In this document: one piece after another, positions 1 through 8,377 of the stretch
How the letters are laid out: every line of letters begins with the position of its first letter
Numbering within the stretch: the stretch's first letter is position 1
DNA from: an uncultured Roseovarius sp.
Lineage (GTDB): Bacteria > Pseudomonadota > Alphaproteobacteria > Rhodobacterales > Rhodobacteraceae
Length of the DNA: 64,000 bases
NCBI RefSeq assembly: GCF_913057115.1
Contig: NZ_CAJXNN010000013.1
Location: 1 to 64,000 of the forward strand
Direction: 5' to 3'
Notes under the pieces: generated by a model
The model's database searches: none
Seen by the model: only the letters and a program-made list of their open reading frames with translations
Told to the model about the DNA's origin: nothing
Made by a program: the position numbers and the translations under genes

Positions 1-465
1 GACGCTAGCGGCAACCATCCGAGCGATAAGAACTACGCAACCCTGATCATGATCCCTCTGCCAGATCCCGACGTTTGCAACTAGCGCTGTACTTATTGCT
101 TCTCCCACATCGTGAAATAATATCGAGACCTCTAGCTGTTTCGGTCTGCCACGTTTGCCGTTGCCGGGGAACACCCAAGCCTTGGGACCGTCTTCCTCTA
201 GGTATACTGTCGAGTAGTAGATCGCAGCTTCCGCCAGAGCCTCCAGGAGTTGATGGTACTTGCTGGTTGCGCGGATAGATTGAAGTCTTTTCGCGATAGG
301 AGAGTGGCCGGCAGATTTGTCGGCTAGGTAAAGAAGGAGCTTGTGACTTATCCGCTCCGTCAAATCACGGCGGCTAATGTCGTCGTAAATGCCCGAGGCA
401 GGGACCTGATCCTCGTGCTTATTCGGAACACAAAGGGCTGCCACCGAAGCAGACAGTGTCGTCAT
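1..465 (-). CDS. Unknown protein, C-terminus cut off by the window edge
   Basis: I do not recognise this protein. From ATG at 465 the minus strand is open for 155 codons to the first base of the window with no stop, so the C-terminus lies outside. The ATG overlaps the TGA of the integrase gene (ATGA, 462-465), so the two are probably co-transcribed and translationally coupled. The visible part is soluble and rich in charged residues, with HKLLLYLADKSAG at residues 41-53, AAIYYSTVYLEEDG at about 80-93 and a basic GNGKRGRPK at 101-109. There is no signal peptide or membrane segment. Seen: the long open frame and the overlap. Inferred: mobile-element cargo or an integrase accessory. Confidence that it is coding is good because of the overlap and the length; its function is unknown. 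Confidence 0.7.
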   Translation of the reverse strand, partial: MTTLSASVAALCVPNKHEDQVPASGIYDDISRRDLTERISHKLLLYLADKSAGHSPIAKRLQSIRATSKYHQLLEALAEAAIYYSTVYLEEDGPKAWVFPGNGKRGRPKQLEVSILFHDVGEAISTALVANVGIWQRDHDQGCVVLIARMVAASV

Positions 466-1703
466 ACCTCAGCTCCAATTCGCACCACATCTGCGCCGTC
501 GACACCTTTCGCGTGCCCCATAGAGCAGTATGTGTCCCAAGCGTTCATCAGCCTGCGGCGCTTCTCGAAGAGTGTCCCACGCGCGTACGCGGCTTCAGCC
601 TTATCCTTGAGCTGATGCGCGAGCGCATGTTCGATTACCTCACGAGGAAAATTGGTGGTTTCACCAGCCCAGTCTCGGAACGTGCTTCTGAAGCCGTGAA
701 CTGTCACCGGAACGCCCATGCGCTTAAGTACTGCCCCCAAAGTCATGTCTGACAGCATCCCACCACGCGGGGCCTTGAAGATGATTTCATCATTTCCCTC
801 GGCTGGAAGTAGTCGCAAAATCTCCAGCGCCCTAGGTGGCAGCGGCACGCAGTGCTCTTTCCCTGCTTTCATGCGATGGGATGGGACGGTCCATTCGCCT
901 TTGCTCAAGTCAACCTCTGCCCAGGTCGCACCTCTAACCTCACCTGACCGTGCCGCGGTCAGTATGCAAAATTCTAATGCAAGTGCGGCTGTGCCTGATC
1001 TCTCGCGCAAAGCTGCCATAATAGCCCCAACTTCATGGTAAGGCAGGGCACTGTGGTGCTTCACCTTCCTGGTCTTGCTCGGCGCAGGTAGAACCTTATC
1101 TAGGTTTCCCTTCCAACGTGCGGGGTTTTCTCCGTCACGGTAGCCGTGCACCTTGGCCCAATCCAAAACGTTTTCGATCCGCCCCCGCAGTCGTGATGCA
1201 GTCTCGGTCTTGGTCTTCCAAATAGGAGCTAGCACGTCCTTCACGTGCGCAAGTTGAATGTCCTTCACAGCCAACTGTCCTATTACTGGTACCGCGTAGG
1301 TTTCTAGCGTGTTCTCCCACTGCTGACGATGCTTGGGGTTCCGCCATTCTGAGCTCTTATCAGCGAGAAACCGACGAACGGCTTCTGCGAAGGTCAAACG
1401 CATGCCTTGAGCCGCCTTCAGGGCGTCCTGTCGCTCTTGGCGTTCCTGTATTGGATCAATGCCGTTAGCAATCTGCATCCGCATTTGGCGTGCAGCTTCG
1501 CGTGCCATTGCGAGTGTGACGCCGGGATATCCTCCTAGCCCAATGTCTCGAACAATGTCGCCAACTTTACAGCGTAGTATCCAAGAGCGAGCATTTCCCC
1601 GCACCTGCAGAGCGAGACCTGGAATCACCCCGACAAAGTGTAGTCCGTTGCTTGTTAGTCGGGTGACCTCAAGCGCTGATAGCTCTTTTGCCTTTCTCGG
1701 CAT
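462..1703 (-). CDS. Tyrosine recombinase / integrase (P4-like, DUF4102 N-terminal domain)
   Basis: Site-specific integrase of about 413 residues. It has an N-terminal DUF4102-type arm-binding domain (ALEVTRL...GLALQV...ILRCKVG), a central SAM-like core-binding domain and a C-terminal catalytic domain. The catalytic residues visible are the first Arg in ILTAARSGEVRG, the box VHGFRSTFRDW and the nucleophile Tyr in AEAAYARGTLFEKRR near the end. I chose the ATG at 1703 (MPRKAKELSAL); the open frame extends 24 codons further upstream but that stretch (MPLSHSVTYSISQ...) does not look like protein. It reads leftward and overlaps the next gene by four bases, so the element it belongs to extends beyond the left edge. 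It differs clearly from the second integrase at 13136. The attachment site should lie between 1704 and 1954, but I cannot define it. Confidence 0.93.
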   Translation of the reverse strand: MPRKAKELSALEVTRLTSNGLHFVGVIPGLALQVRGNARSWILRCKVGDIVRDIGLGGYPGVTLAMAREAARQMRMQIANGIDPIQERQERQDALKAAQGMRLTFAEAVRRFLADKSSEWRNPKHRQQWENTLETYAVPVIGQLAVKDIQLAHVKDVLAPIWKTKTETASRLRGRIENVLDWAKVHGYRDGENPARWKGNLDKVLPAPSKTRKVKHHSALPYHEVGAIMAALRERSGTAALALEFCILTAARSGEVRGATWAEVDLSKGEWTVPSHRMKAGKEHCVPLPPRALEILRLLPAEGNDEIIFKAPRGGMLSDMTLGAVLKRMGVPVTVHGFRSTFRDWAGETTNFPREVIEHALAHQLKDKAEAAYARGTLFEKRRRLMNAWDTYCSMGHAKGVDGADVVRIGAEV

Positions 1704-1954
1704 AACCCATTTTCCTACCCATTTATGAATATGCGATTGAGAAATACTATATGTTACGCTGTGAGACAGCGGCAACCACTAAAGTGCATTTGAATCAATA
1801 ATTTAAGCAACAGCGAAATGCGTGCGTAGATGTTCGTACAGTGTCACATAGGTGTAGGTAAGTTATATGCAGGGGGACTTCGTCTCCGCCATCAATTCAA
1901 ACCGTGACGAGGGTCATTGCTTTTGCCGGGACGTTGGCGGCTTTTGCCTCGGCT
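1704..1954. other. Non-coding border of the first mobile element
   Basis: About 250 bases without a gene between the integrase start and the phosphorelay cluster. This is where an attachment site and integrase arm sites would be expected. A stretch at 1869-1893 (GGGGGACTTCGTCTCCGCC within it) resembles the T-arm and 3' end of a tRNA-like molecule, but I could not build a tRNA or tmRNA from it. No second copy is present in the window. The promoter of the integrase presumably lies here. Confidence 0.4.
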
Positions 1955-2404
1955 TTAGGTTGCTTTGGCTTGTTGCCAGATATCTTCGATTTGCGAGGAT
2001 AGCAGCATGGGGTCGACCGGTTTGGTGATGACCGCGAGCGCGCCTTTTTGCAGGAGTTCCTGGGAAAAGGAATCCTCGGCCTTGGCGGTCAGGAAGACGG
2101 CGGGCAGGCTGGCGGTTTCGGGCTTTGCTGTCAGTTTGCGCCAGACGTCTTCGCCCGACATATCGGGCATCATGACGTCCAGCAGCAATAGCTGTGGCTG
2201 GACGGACTCCACGGCGTCCACGGCCTCTTGCCCGCTGGCGAATTGGTGTACGTCGAAGGACCCAACCGTTTCGAGGGCCATTTTGATGATCGTGCGGATA
2301 TCGGCATCGTCATCAACGTGAAGGATTGTTTTCAATGGCTCGCTGGGCACGACAGCCTCCTGATTGGGAGCGATGGGGAAGTCTAGGATATTGGTAGAGG
2401 TCAT
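1955..2404 (-). CDS. Single-domain response regulator (CheY-like)
   Basis: Receiver protein of 149 residues with nothing but a REC domain after a 25-residue lead. Acidic pocket DDD at 31-33, phospho-acceptor Asp76 in LLLLDVMMPDMSG, conserved Thr in FLTAKAED and Lys in ITKPVD. The start is ATG 2404, which overlaps the TGA of the upstream kinase gene (ATGA). An earlier in-frame start would lie inside the kinase gene. Being translationally coupled to the kinase, it is probably that kinase's partner. Having no output domain, it must act by protein contact or pass phosphate on, for example to the Hpt protein at 5816-6196. The last part is inference from gene order. Confidence 0.93.
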   Translation of the reverse strand: MTSTNILDFPIAPNQEAVVPSEPLKTILHVDDDADIRTIIKMALETVGSFDVHQFASGQEAVDAVESVQPQLLLLDVMMPDMSGEDVWRKLTAKPETASLPAVFLTAKAEDSFSQELLQKGALAVITKPVDPMLLSSQIEDIWQQAKAT

Positions 2405-3552
2405 ATCGTCCCCGCCCTTGTTTTGCACGATGTTTGGGTTTCAATGACGAGGTGCGCCGGAACCCGGAACGAGAAAGTGCTGCCTCTCCCAACGTCGGAA
2501 ATCACCGCGACCGGGTATTCGAGGCGTTGCAGAATCGCGGCGACGATGGCGAGGCCAAGACCGGTGCCGGGACGATTGCTGCCATCGCTGGCGCGGGCTT
2601 GCGAAAAGGGTTTGAACAACGCTCTTTGCTCCTCCGGGGCAATGCCCGGGCCCTGATCCGTGACGGAAAAGATGATGCTGCGGTCTTCTTGGGCTATGCT
2701 GAACTTCACGGTGCCGCCTTTTGGCGAGTACTTTATGGCGTTCGAGGCGAAATTGGTGATGACCTGCCCCATACGATCAGCATTGCCAAGCACTGTGGCG
2801 CTGGTCAAGCAATTGTCGATTTCAAGGGTGACCTCATGTTCGGCTGCAACCCCCGAGACAAGCTCCACCGTGTCGCGAAGGCACTGAACGAGGTCCATCT
2901 CGTTGATCGAGAAGTCCATCTTGTTGCATTTGATTTTTTCGAAATCGAGAATGTCGTTCACGATCGACAGGAGGCGGTCGGTGTTGCGCGATGCGATATC
3001 GACCACGCTATGGGTCTGATCGTCAAGTTTGGCGATAACGCCGGCCTTCAGCAACCGCAGGGCGCCGTGGATGGAGGTAAGCGGTGTGCGCAATTCATGG
3101 CTAACGGTGGAGACCGTTTGAAGTTTGGCATTTTCCAGGGATTTCCGGTCGGCCAGGTCTCGGACAGTGGAGACGAAGAAGCTGCCTTCGCCTGCGATGG
3201 TGACGAGCTTCGTGGTCACCTCGATTGGCCCGGTGGGGAAGGTGAGCTCAACAGTCAGTTCGGCTTGGCTGCCGTCCAAGAGCGCGGCGGTTTTTCGGTG
3301 AAAGGCGTCGATATCGAAAGTGGCGACGGTATCGCAGATGGTTTTGCTTGATGCGTCTTGCAGGCTCCAGCCGACGCGGTGACGGGCGGCTTGGTTCACG
3401 TAGCGGATGCGCAGCGTTTCGCAGCAGTAAACGTAGACCTCGTGCTGCAAATCTTCGAGTACAGCTTCGAGAAATGAAGGATCTGCGGTTTGTTTTGACG
3501 GCGGAGTTGTCACTACATCCAAGTGGTTTGGACTCTTAACTTTCTGTTGCAT
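2401..3552 (-). CDS. PAS-containing sensor histidine kinase (soluble)
   Basis: Histidine kinase of 383 residues without membrane segments, so a cytoplasmic sensor. Order of domains: a PAS fold at about 27-135, HisKA with the phosphorylated His152 in the H box VSHELRTPLTS, then a HATPase_c domain with N box ASNAIKYSPKGG, G1 box DQGPGIAPEE and G2 box GTGLGLAI. It is a plain transmitter with no fused receiver. The gene overlaps the single-domain response regulator that follows by four bases. It lies 125 bases downstream of the CHASE-type kinase. What the PAS domain senses cannot be read from the sequence. Confidence 0.93.
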   Translation of the reverse strand: MQQKVKSPNHLDVVTTPPSKQTADPSFLEAVLEDLQHEVYVYCCETLRIRYVNQAARHRVGWSLQDASSKTICDTVATFDIDAFHRKTAALLDGSQAELTVELTFPTGPIEVTTKLVTIAGEGSFFVSTVRDLADRKSLENAKLQTVSTVSHELRTPLTSIHGALRLLKAGVIAKLDDQTHSVVDIASRNTDRLLSIVNDILDFEKIKCNKMDFSINEMDLVQCLRDTVELVSGVAAEHEVTLEIDNCLTSATVLGNADRMGQVITNFASNAIKYSPKGGTVKFSIAQEDRSIIFSVTDQGPGIAPEEQRALFKPFSQARASDGSNRPGTGLGLAIVAAILQRLEYPVAVISDVGRGSTFSFRVPAHLVIETQTSCKTRAGTI

Positions 3553-3677
3553 CGTTACCTTTCCGAACCTCGGATTTAATCCGGACTGTTCAATAAAAAA
3601 ACCATATGATGGTCATTGGGCTGGATAATGGAATTCTTGGGGCAAGCTCCCTTTGCTCATAACATTGTACGCGGTCG

Positions 3678-5744
3678 TCATGCCGCTATCTCCAGTTCAT
3701 TTGCATTAATCGGAATGGAGATGGTGAAGGTGCTGCCGCGACCCAGGTTGCTTTCGACGTCGATCTTGCCGCCGTGCAATGCGATGATTTCCCGTGTGAT
3801 GGCGAGCCCAAGTCCCGTGCCGGAATTGCGTCGGGTCACGGTGGCGTCGACCTGTACGAATTGGTCGAAGATCTGTTCGAAGTCCTCGGCAGAGATACCG
3901 CAGCCTGTGTCGCGTACCATGATGCGGACATGGCTTTCGTCGTGTTCGGACGAGATGTGGATGCCGCCGCTCTCGGTGAATTTGATCGCGTTGCCCACCA
4001 CGTTGATCAAGGCTTGTCTGAGGCGCTTGGGGTCTGCGACCATGGGCACCGCGGCGACGTCGGTTTGCAGAGTGAGGCCTTTTTCCGCGGCCTTGATTTC
4101 AAGCCCTGTGGTGACGGTTTTCACCAGGTCTTTGAGATCGAGGGGCTCGGGGTGCAGTTTTATCTTCTCGGCTTCGAGCTGGGCGCGATCCAGAATGTCG
4201 TTGATGAGATTCAACAAGTGATCGCTGGACGTCGTGATACGGTTCGACATGGATGCGACCTCGGAGTGCAATTCGGCGAGGGCGCGTTTGCGGGTCTCGA
4301 TATCGCAGCTGGTGGTCATGGCCTGTTCGAGGGCCTTGTAACTGCGCAGGACCGATAGGTTTTCAAGGAAACGGGCATAGCCGATGACAGAGGTCAGCGG
4401 CGTGCGCAGTTCGTGGCTGATGATGTTGAGGAAGTTGTTCTTGGCCTGGTTGGCGGCCTCGGCCCGCTGCTGGGCTTGTTTGAGTTCGGTGACATCAACC
4501 CGGAAACCCACGGTGTTGCCTTCCGGTGACCGTGTTTCCGCGACCTTCAGCCAACGTCCGTCTGCCAATTTCTGCTCGACCGGTTCGGTGGGGTTTCTGT
4601 GGGCCGCGAGGCGTTCCTTGAGCCACTCTTCTTCTCGGCCGATGGCTTCGGAGTATTGGCCGGCTTTCAGGCCGGCGCGCAGGATGTTTTCGAAGGTATT
4701 GCCGGGAAAGATCGCATCGTGGGTCAGATTGTAATAGTTTGCGTATTTGTCGTTGGCGAAGACGAGGCGATCGTCTTGGTCATAAAGGGCGAAGCCGTCT
4801 TCGATGGAATTGATCGCTGAGCGCAGTTGATTTTCGACCGTCCTTTTGGACTTGTAAATCGTCCAAAGCGCCAGCAAGAGAAAGCCGATCACGCCGCAGG
4901 TTACGGCGGATAGCGCCCAGACCAAAGCGGAGGCGCTGACGTCTTTTGGCCAACCGTCGCTTGGCACAAGGCCGATTTGCCAGGCTTTGGAGCCGATCGG
5001 CAGACTGTTCAGCACGGGGCTTTGTTTGAAGACATCGTCGTTTCCGTAGAGAATCCCGGAGGGATTGGAGTTTGGATCCAGCTTGCGTATGGCGACGTCA
5101 TGATCGCCGATGCCGTGGCCTTCGACGATCCGGGACAAGAGAGTTTCGCGGTCGATGATCACCGAAATCACGCCGGACGAGGGGGATGAACCGCTGCCGT
5201 CACCCTCGATGAAGTATGGAGACCGTTGAACAAACGCGGTTCCGCCTTGTATCAGATCGACCGGGCCGAGGAGCGTGGTTTCGCCGCTGTTCAGGACGTG
5301 GTCGATGCCTTCAATCTGGGTAGGCAGCGTGCGGTAATCCACGCCGAGCACGGATTCGTTACCCTCAAAGGGAAATACCCGGTCAACGACGTACCCACTG
5401 GAAAGCCCCACATTGATCACCGAAGGAGAGGTTTCGACCAACGGTGCCACAAGGTCTTGATATTCCGATTGGCTCAGGTTTGGTTGCCGCTCGATGACGG
5501 ACCGGATTGCTTGAGCGATGACCTCAAACTTGATCAGTTCGTGTTGTAGGGCGTGTCTAATCGCTTCGGCGTGGTTGGTTGTGTCTTGGAGTGCCTCTTG
5601 TCGTGAATTGTTCAGCAGATAGGAGTTGACCCTCTCCGCCATGAAGGTGGTCAGTAGAAGCGTGAGCGCAATCGTGACGACGAGCGCTATTGGAAAGTCG
5701 CGTGGCTTCAACACCCTGATAAGACTGTCCGTTCGTCCAACCAC
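3678..5744 (-). CDS. CHASE-domain sensor histidine kinase (membrane-bound)
   Basis: Membrane histidine kinase of 688 residues. A transmembrane helix at about 17-36 is followed by an extracytoplasmic CHASE-type sensor (about 40-265, including the motif VSASALV before the second helix), a second transmembrane helix at about 272-296, a PAS domain (about 305-420), a short coiled coil (LKQAQQRAEAANQAKNNF) and HisKA with His444 in IISHELRTPL. The HATPase_c domain has GNAIKFTESGG, DTGCGIS and GTGLGLAI. There is no receiver domain, so its phosphate must go to a separate protein, most simply one of the two receivers in this cluster. CHASE domains typically bind small ligands in the periplasm; the ligand here is unknown. 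Confidence 0.92.
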   Translation of the reverse strand: MVGRTDSLIRVLKPRDFPIALVVTIALTLLLTTFMAERVNSYLLNNSRQEALQDTTNHAEAIRHALQHELIKFEVIAQAIRSVIERQPNLSQSEYQDLVAPLVETSPSVINVGLSSGYVVDRVFPFEGNESVLGVDYRTLPTQIEGIDHVLNSGETTLLGPVDLIQGGTAFVQRSPYFIEGDGSGSSPSSGVISVIIDRETLLSRIVEGHGIGDHDVAIRKLDPNSNPSGILYGNDDVFKQSPVLNSLPIGSKAWQIGLVPSDGWPKDVSASALVWALSAVTCGVIGFLLLALWTIYKSKRTVENQLRSAINSIEDGFALYDQDDRLVFANDKYANYYNLTHDAIFPGNTFENILRAGLKAGQYSEAIGREEEWLKERLAAHRNPTEPVEQKLADGRWLKVAETRSPEGNTVGFRVDVTELKQAQQRAEAANQAKNNFLNIISHELRTPLTSVIGYARFLENLSVLRSYKALEQAMTTSCDIETRKRALAELHSEVASMSNRITTSSDHLLNLINDILDRAQLEAEKIKLHPEPLDLKDLVKTVTTGLEIKAAEKGLTLQTDVAAVPMVADPKRLRQALINVVGNAIKFTESGGIHISSEHDESHVRIMVRDTGCGISAEDFEQIFDQFVQVDATVTRRNSGTGLGLAITREIIALHGGKIDVESNLGRGSTFTISIPINANELEIAA

Positions 5745-5815
5745 TATTGCGCCCTTTCTTGCATCCTGTCCTGTTTCGTCATTGGTGCCGCTGATAGCCG
5801 CACCGCCGGCATTAC

Positions 5816-6196
5816 TCAGATGTCCGAGAGTTCTTGTTCCAGAAGGTCGAGGAAACTGTTGATCTCCTCATCGAGTTGGCTGATCTCTTCGGCTGGCAAA
5901 GCGCCTTTCGGAGCCTGCAATATGCGCATTTCCAGCGCATAGGCCCGTTGTCCGATGTCAGGCAGACCGAGGCTACCGGCGATGCCGCTGATGCGGTGCG
6001 CGTCGGCTTCGATCACGGCGAGCGCGTCGCTTGTACTGCTGTGACCGGCGCGCGCATTGGCCCAGGCGGTTTCCATCCGGCAAATGCGTTCATCCAGTCC
6101 GGCGCAGAAGGATTCCCGCAAGGCGTGAAGCGTATTGGCGAGGCTGGCGTTGGTCTGGTTTTGTGGCGTCGCCATGGTATGGCTGTCTTGGGTCAT
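5816..6196 (-). CDS. Hpt (histidine phosphotransfer) protein
   Basis: Small protein of 126 residues, nearly all one helical Hpt domain. The likely phosphorylated residue is His67 in EADAHRISGIAGSLGL, which matches the Hpt signature of a His followed by a small, glycine-rich helix contact. Its ATG at 6196 overlaps the stop of the upstream response regulator (ATGA), so it is made together with that protein. In a phosphorelay such a protein carries phosphate between two receivers. Here receivers exist on both sides in the cluster (6193-7149 and 1955-2404), so a relay between them is plausible but inferred. Confidence 0.85.
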   Translation of the reverse strand: MTQDSHTMATPQNQTNASLANTLHALRESFCAGLDERICRMETAWANARAGHSSTSDALAVIEADAHRISGIAGSLGLPDIGQRAYALEMRILQAPKGALPAEEISQLDEEINSFLDLLEQELSDI

Positions 6197-7149
6197 GCGA
6201 TGGCCTTTTGAATGAAGTCGTCGTCACGGTGATCCAGGCCCCTTGCGGCGCGGCGCGCGCGGCTGATGAGGGTGGTCGGGCACTGCAACGGGATAAAGCG
6301 CGCGCGGACCGGTTCGCCGATGCGCAGGCTGGGAAGCGTCATGCCGATGGCGTCATACCGCGTGCGGAGTTTGGCAAGCTCGGCATCGAGAGCCTGTTCG
6401 AGACGCGTTTGGTCTGTGTGGGTCTGATTGAGAAGAAGCGCTACGATGTCGCCCTTCCCGGGACAGACGAGCATATGAGGCGTTCCCGAAAGCGCCTTGG
6501 AGATGGCAAGCGCCAGATCGCTGAGCAAATCGGCATAATAGGCCGGGTCCAACATGCGATAGTAGCTTTCGGCCATGGGGATATGGAAGCCGATGGCACA
6601 GCTTTGGCGCAGGCGCATGTTGCCTTCCTTCAGCAGGAAGTTTTCCATCGAAACCATGCGAATGGCGCTTTCCACGTCGTCGAGGAAAACCTCGCTGTCG
6701 AAGCCCGGGGAGGCATATCGCGTCGCTTCCTGCTTGAGCAGCCGGTCGTGGAGCAACCGGGCCTGTGCGCGCTCGGCCAGAATGGATTTCGCCATTTCGA
6801 GCCGCAGTTTCAATTCCACGCTGTCCAGCGGTTTGGTGATGAAGTCGTTGGCCCCGGCGATAAAGGCCGAGTCCACCGACGCCTTGTCGGTCAGAGCCGA
6901 GATCATGATGATCGGGGTGGCCTGGTGATGCGGAATGGCGCGCAGCTTGCGCACGACTTCTATTCCGTCCATTGGCGCCATTCGAATGTCGACAAGAAAG
7001 CATTCGAACGGGCGATCTTCAGTCGCCACGCGGTCGAGGGCTTCGGGGCCGCTGTGGGCGGTTGCCAAATCAGTGAAGCCAAGATCAGCAAGCCGTGTCT
7101 TCAGCAGGTTACAGAAGAGAGGTTCATCGTCTATCGCCAGTATGCGCAT
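6193..7149 (-). CDS. Response regulator with degenerate GGDEF-like C-terminal domain
   Basis: Protein of 318 residues and first gene of the leftward cluster. Residues 1-120 are a complete receiver: Asp7/Asp8, phospho-acceptor Asp54 (FLVDIRMAPMDG), SA at 84-85 and Lys106 in TKPLD. The rest has the size and pattern of a GGDEF domain (LLSDLALAISKAL followed by a strand and a turn), but the active-site turn reads GKGDI at about 231-235 instead of GG(D/E)EF, so diguanylate cyclase activity is unlikely. It may bind nucleotide or a partner. The assignment to GGDEF rests on pattern only. The following Hpt gene overlaps by four bases. Confidence 0.82.
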   Translation of the reverse strand: MRILAIDDEPLFCNLLKTRLADLGFTDLATAHSGPEALDRVATEDRPFECFLVDIRMAPMDGIEVVRKLRAIPHHQATPIIMISALTDKASVDSAFIAGANDFITKPLDSVELKLRLEMAKSILAERAQARLLHDRLLKQEATRYASPGFDSEVFLDDVESAIRMVSMENFLLKEGNMRLRQSCAIGFHIPMAESYYRMLDPAYYADLLSDLALAISKALSGTPHMLVCPGKGDIVALLLNQTHTDQTRLEQALDAELAKLRTRYDAIGMTLPSLRIGEPVRARFIPLQCPTTLISRARRAARGLDHRDDDFIQKAIA

Positions 7150-7363
7150 CGTTTCCCAGCCCCGGGTAATTCAAAGTTCTCGCTCTGATTGTTCACGGCT
7201 AAATCGGGCGAAAATGTGGCGTGAGACCGCAAAAGGGAGAAAATATCCGGGTAAATCACCTTTGAGGCGAGGAGTTTGGCCATTGAGGAGGCTAAGAATT
7301 GACCTTACGTTGCGTCAAGTGCCTCTGGTTTTCCGGGCGGCGCGCTTGGTGTTCTGTGCAGGG

Positions 7364-8377
7364 TCAGAGTTCATCCCCGGCGGTCACGCCGCTGATGAGT
7401 TGGTAAGCCAGCAAATCACGGATGTCATGGGGGGAGCGAACCAGAGGGGCAAGCATCCCCCGCAGGGCTTTGCGATGTGCGGTGGCGTGGCGTTCGGCGG
7501 TGATCGCCTCATCCAGCGAAATGAAACGAAAGCGCAGCGATGCGCCCGGGCTGGCCTGTACGACCTTGGGAAGGTCGCATGGCAGCACCGAGGCAATCCG
7601 CGGGTAACCGCCGGTGGTTTGGCATTCGCTGAGCAAGACGAACGGGGTACCGTCGCCGGTGATCTGGATATCACCTGGGACGACCACTTCGGACAGAACG
7701 CTGAGGCCGGCGTCACTGTGAAAGCCTATATCGTCCGAGGTCAGGCGCACGCCCATGCGGCTGCCCTTCGCGTCGCGCTTGAAATCGGTTTCCTCGAAGC
7801 GGGCGACCTCGGACTCGGGGAAGAAATCGGTCTGAAGGCTTGGTACAACGCGCACCTCGCCGCCCTCGAACCTTGAATTCACGGGCAGCAGCCGATTGAC
7901 CATGCCGGGCGCGTGATCCTGGGCGATGTCAAGTTGTGTTCCGGCTTGAACCAGCGTGCCGAGGCCGCTGGCCAAATGCGCGCTGCAGGAGCCAAGCTGT
8001 TGCGGGGCGGTGAATCCGCCGCCGACGTGCAGGTAGCCATATGAGCCCGTTTCGGCGCCGCCGATTGTCAGCTTGGCCCCCTGTGGCAATGCATGGCTGG
8101 CGTTCCATGCAATGCGGGTGCCGTCGATCGCCGCGCGCATCGGTGCGCCGGTGAGGGCGATGCGCAGGTCTTGCGCCGCCTCGAAGTCACCGCCCATACC
8201 TGCCATTTCAAGCGCGGCGAGGTCGTCGCCTTGGCCCAATAGCGCCGCACCTTCGGCAAGCGCCAAGCGGTCCGCCGCGCCACCACGTGACAAGCCAAAG
8301 CCCAAGTATCCAGGGCGACCAAGATCTTGCAGGGTCAGGCTTGGCCCGGCACGGTGAACGATGAGGCCGCCGCTCAT
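7364..8377 (-). CDS. pxpC: 5-oxoprolinase subunit C (biotin-dependent carboxyltransferase family)
   Basis: About 337 residues, PxpC/KipA family. With PxpA and PxpB these proteins hydrolyse 5-oxoproline (pyroglutamate) to glutamate using ATP. Family features visible: LTLQDLGRPGYLGFGLSRGG near the start, GGFTAPQQLGSCSAHL in the middle and GDGTPFVLLSECQTTGGYPR towards the C-terminus. Start chosen at ATG 8377, which overlaps the stop of pxpB (ATGA); the open frame upstream belongs to pxpB in another phase. It is the last gene of a TRAP-pxpB-pxpC transcription unit. No pxpA (LamB/YcsF family) gene lies beside it. Confidence 0.9.
   Translation of the reverse strand: MSGGLIVHRAGPSLTLQDLGRPGYLGFGLSRGGAADRLALAEGAALLGQGDDLAALEMAGMGGDFEAAQDLRIALTGAPMRAAIDGTRIAWNASHALPQGAKLTIGGAETGSYGYLHVGGGFTAPQQLGSCSAHLASGLGTLVQAGTQLDIAQDHAPGMVNRLLPVNSRFEGGEVRVVPSLQTDFFPESEVARFEETDFKRDAKGSRMGVRLTSDDIGFHSDAGLSVLSEVVVPGDIQITGDGTPFVLLSECQTTGGYPRIASVLPCDLPKVVQASPGASLRFRFISLDEAITAERHATAHRKALRGMLAPLVRSPHDIRDLLAYQLISGVTAGDEL

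Noticed and set aside
1869-1893. Sequence resembling the 3' end of a tRNA or tmRNA (GGGGGACTTCGTCTCCGCC)
   Set aside because: The T-arm has a G-G mismatch and no acceptor or other arms can be found next to it. It may be an attachment-site remnant but is not a gene.
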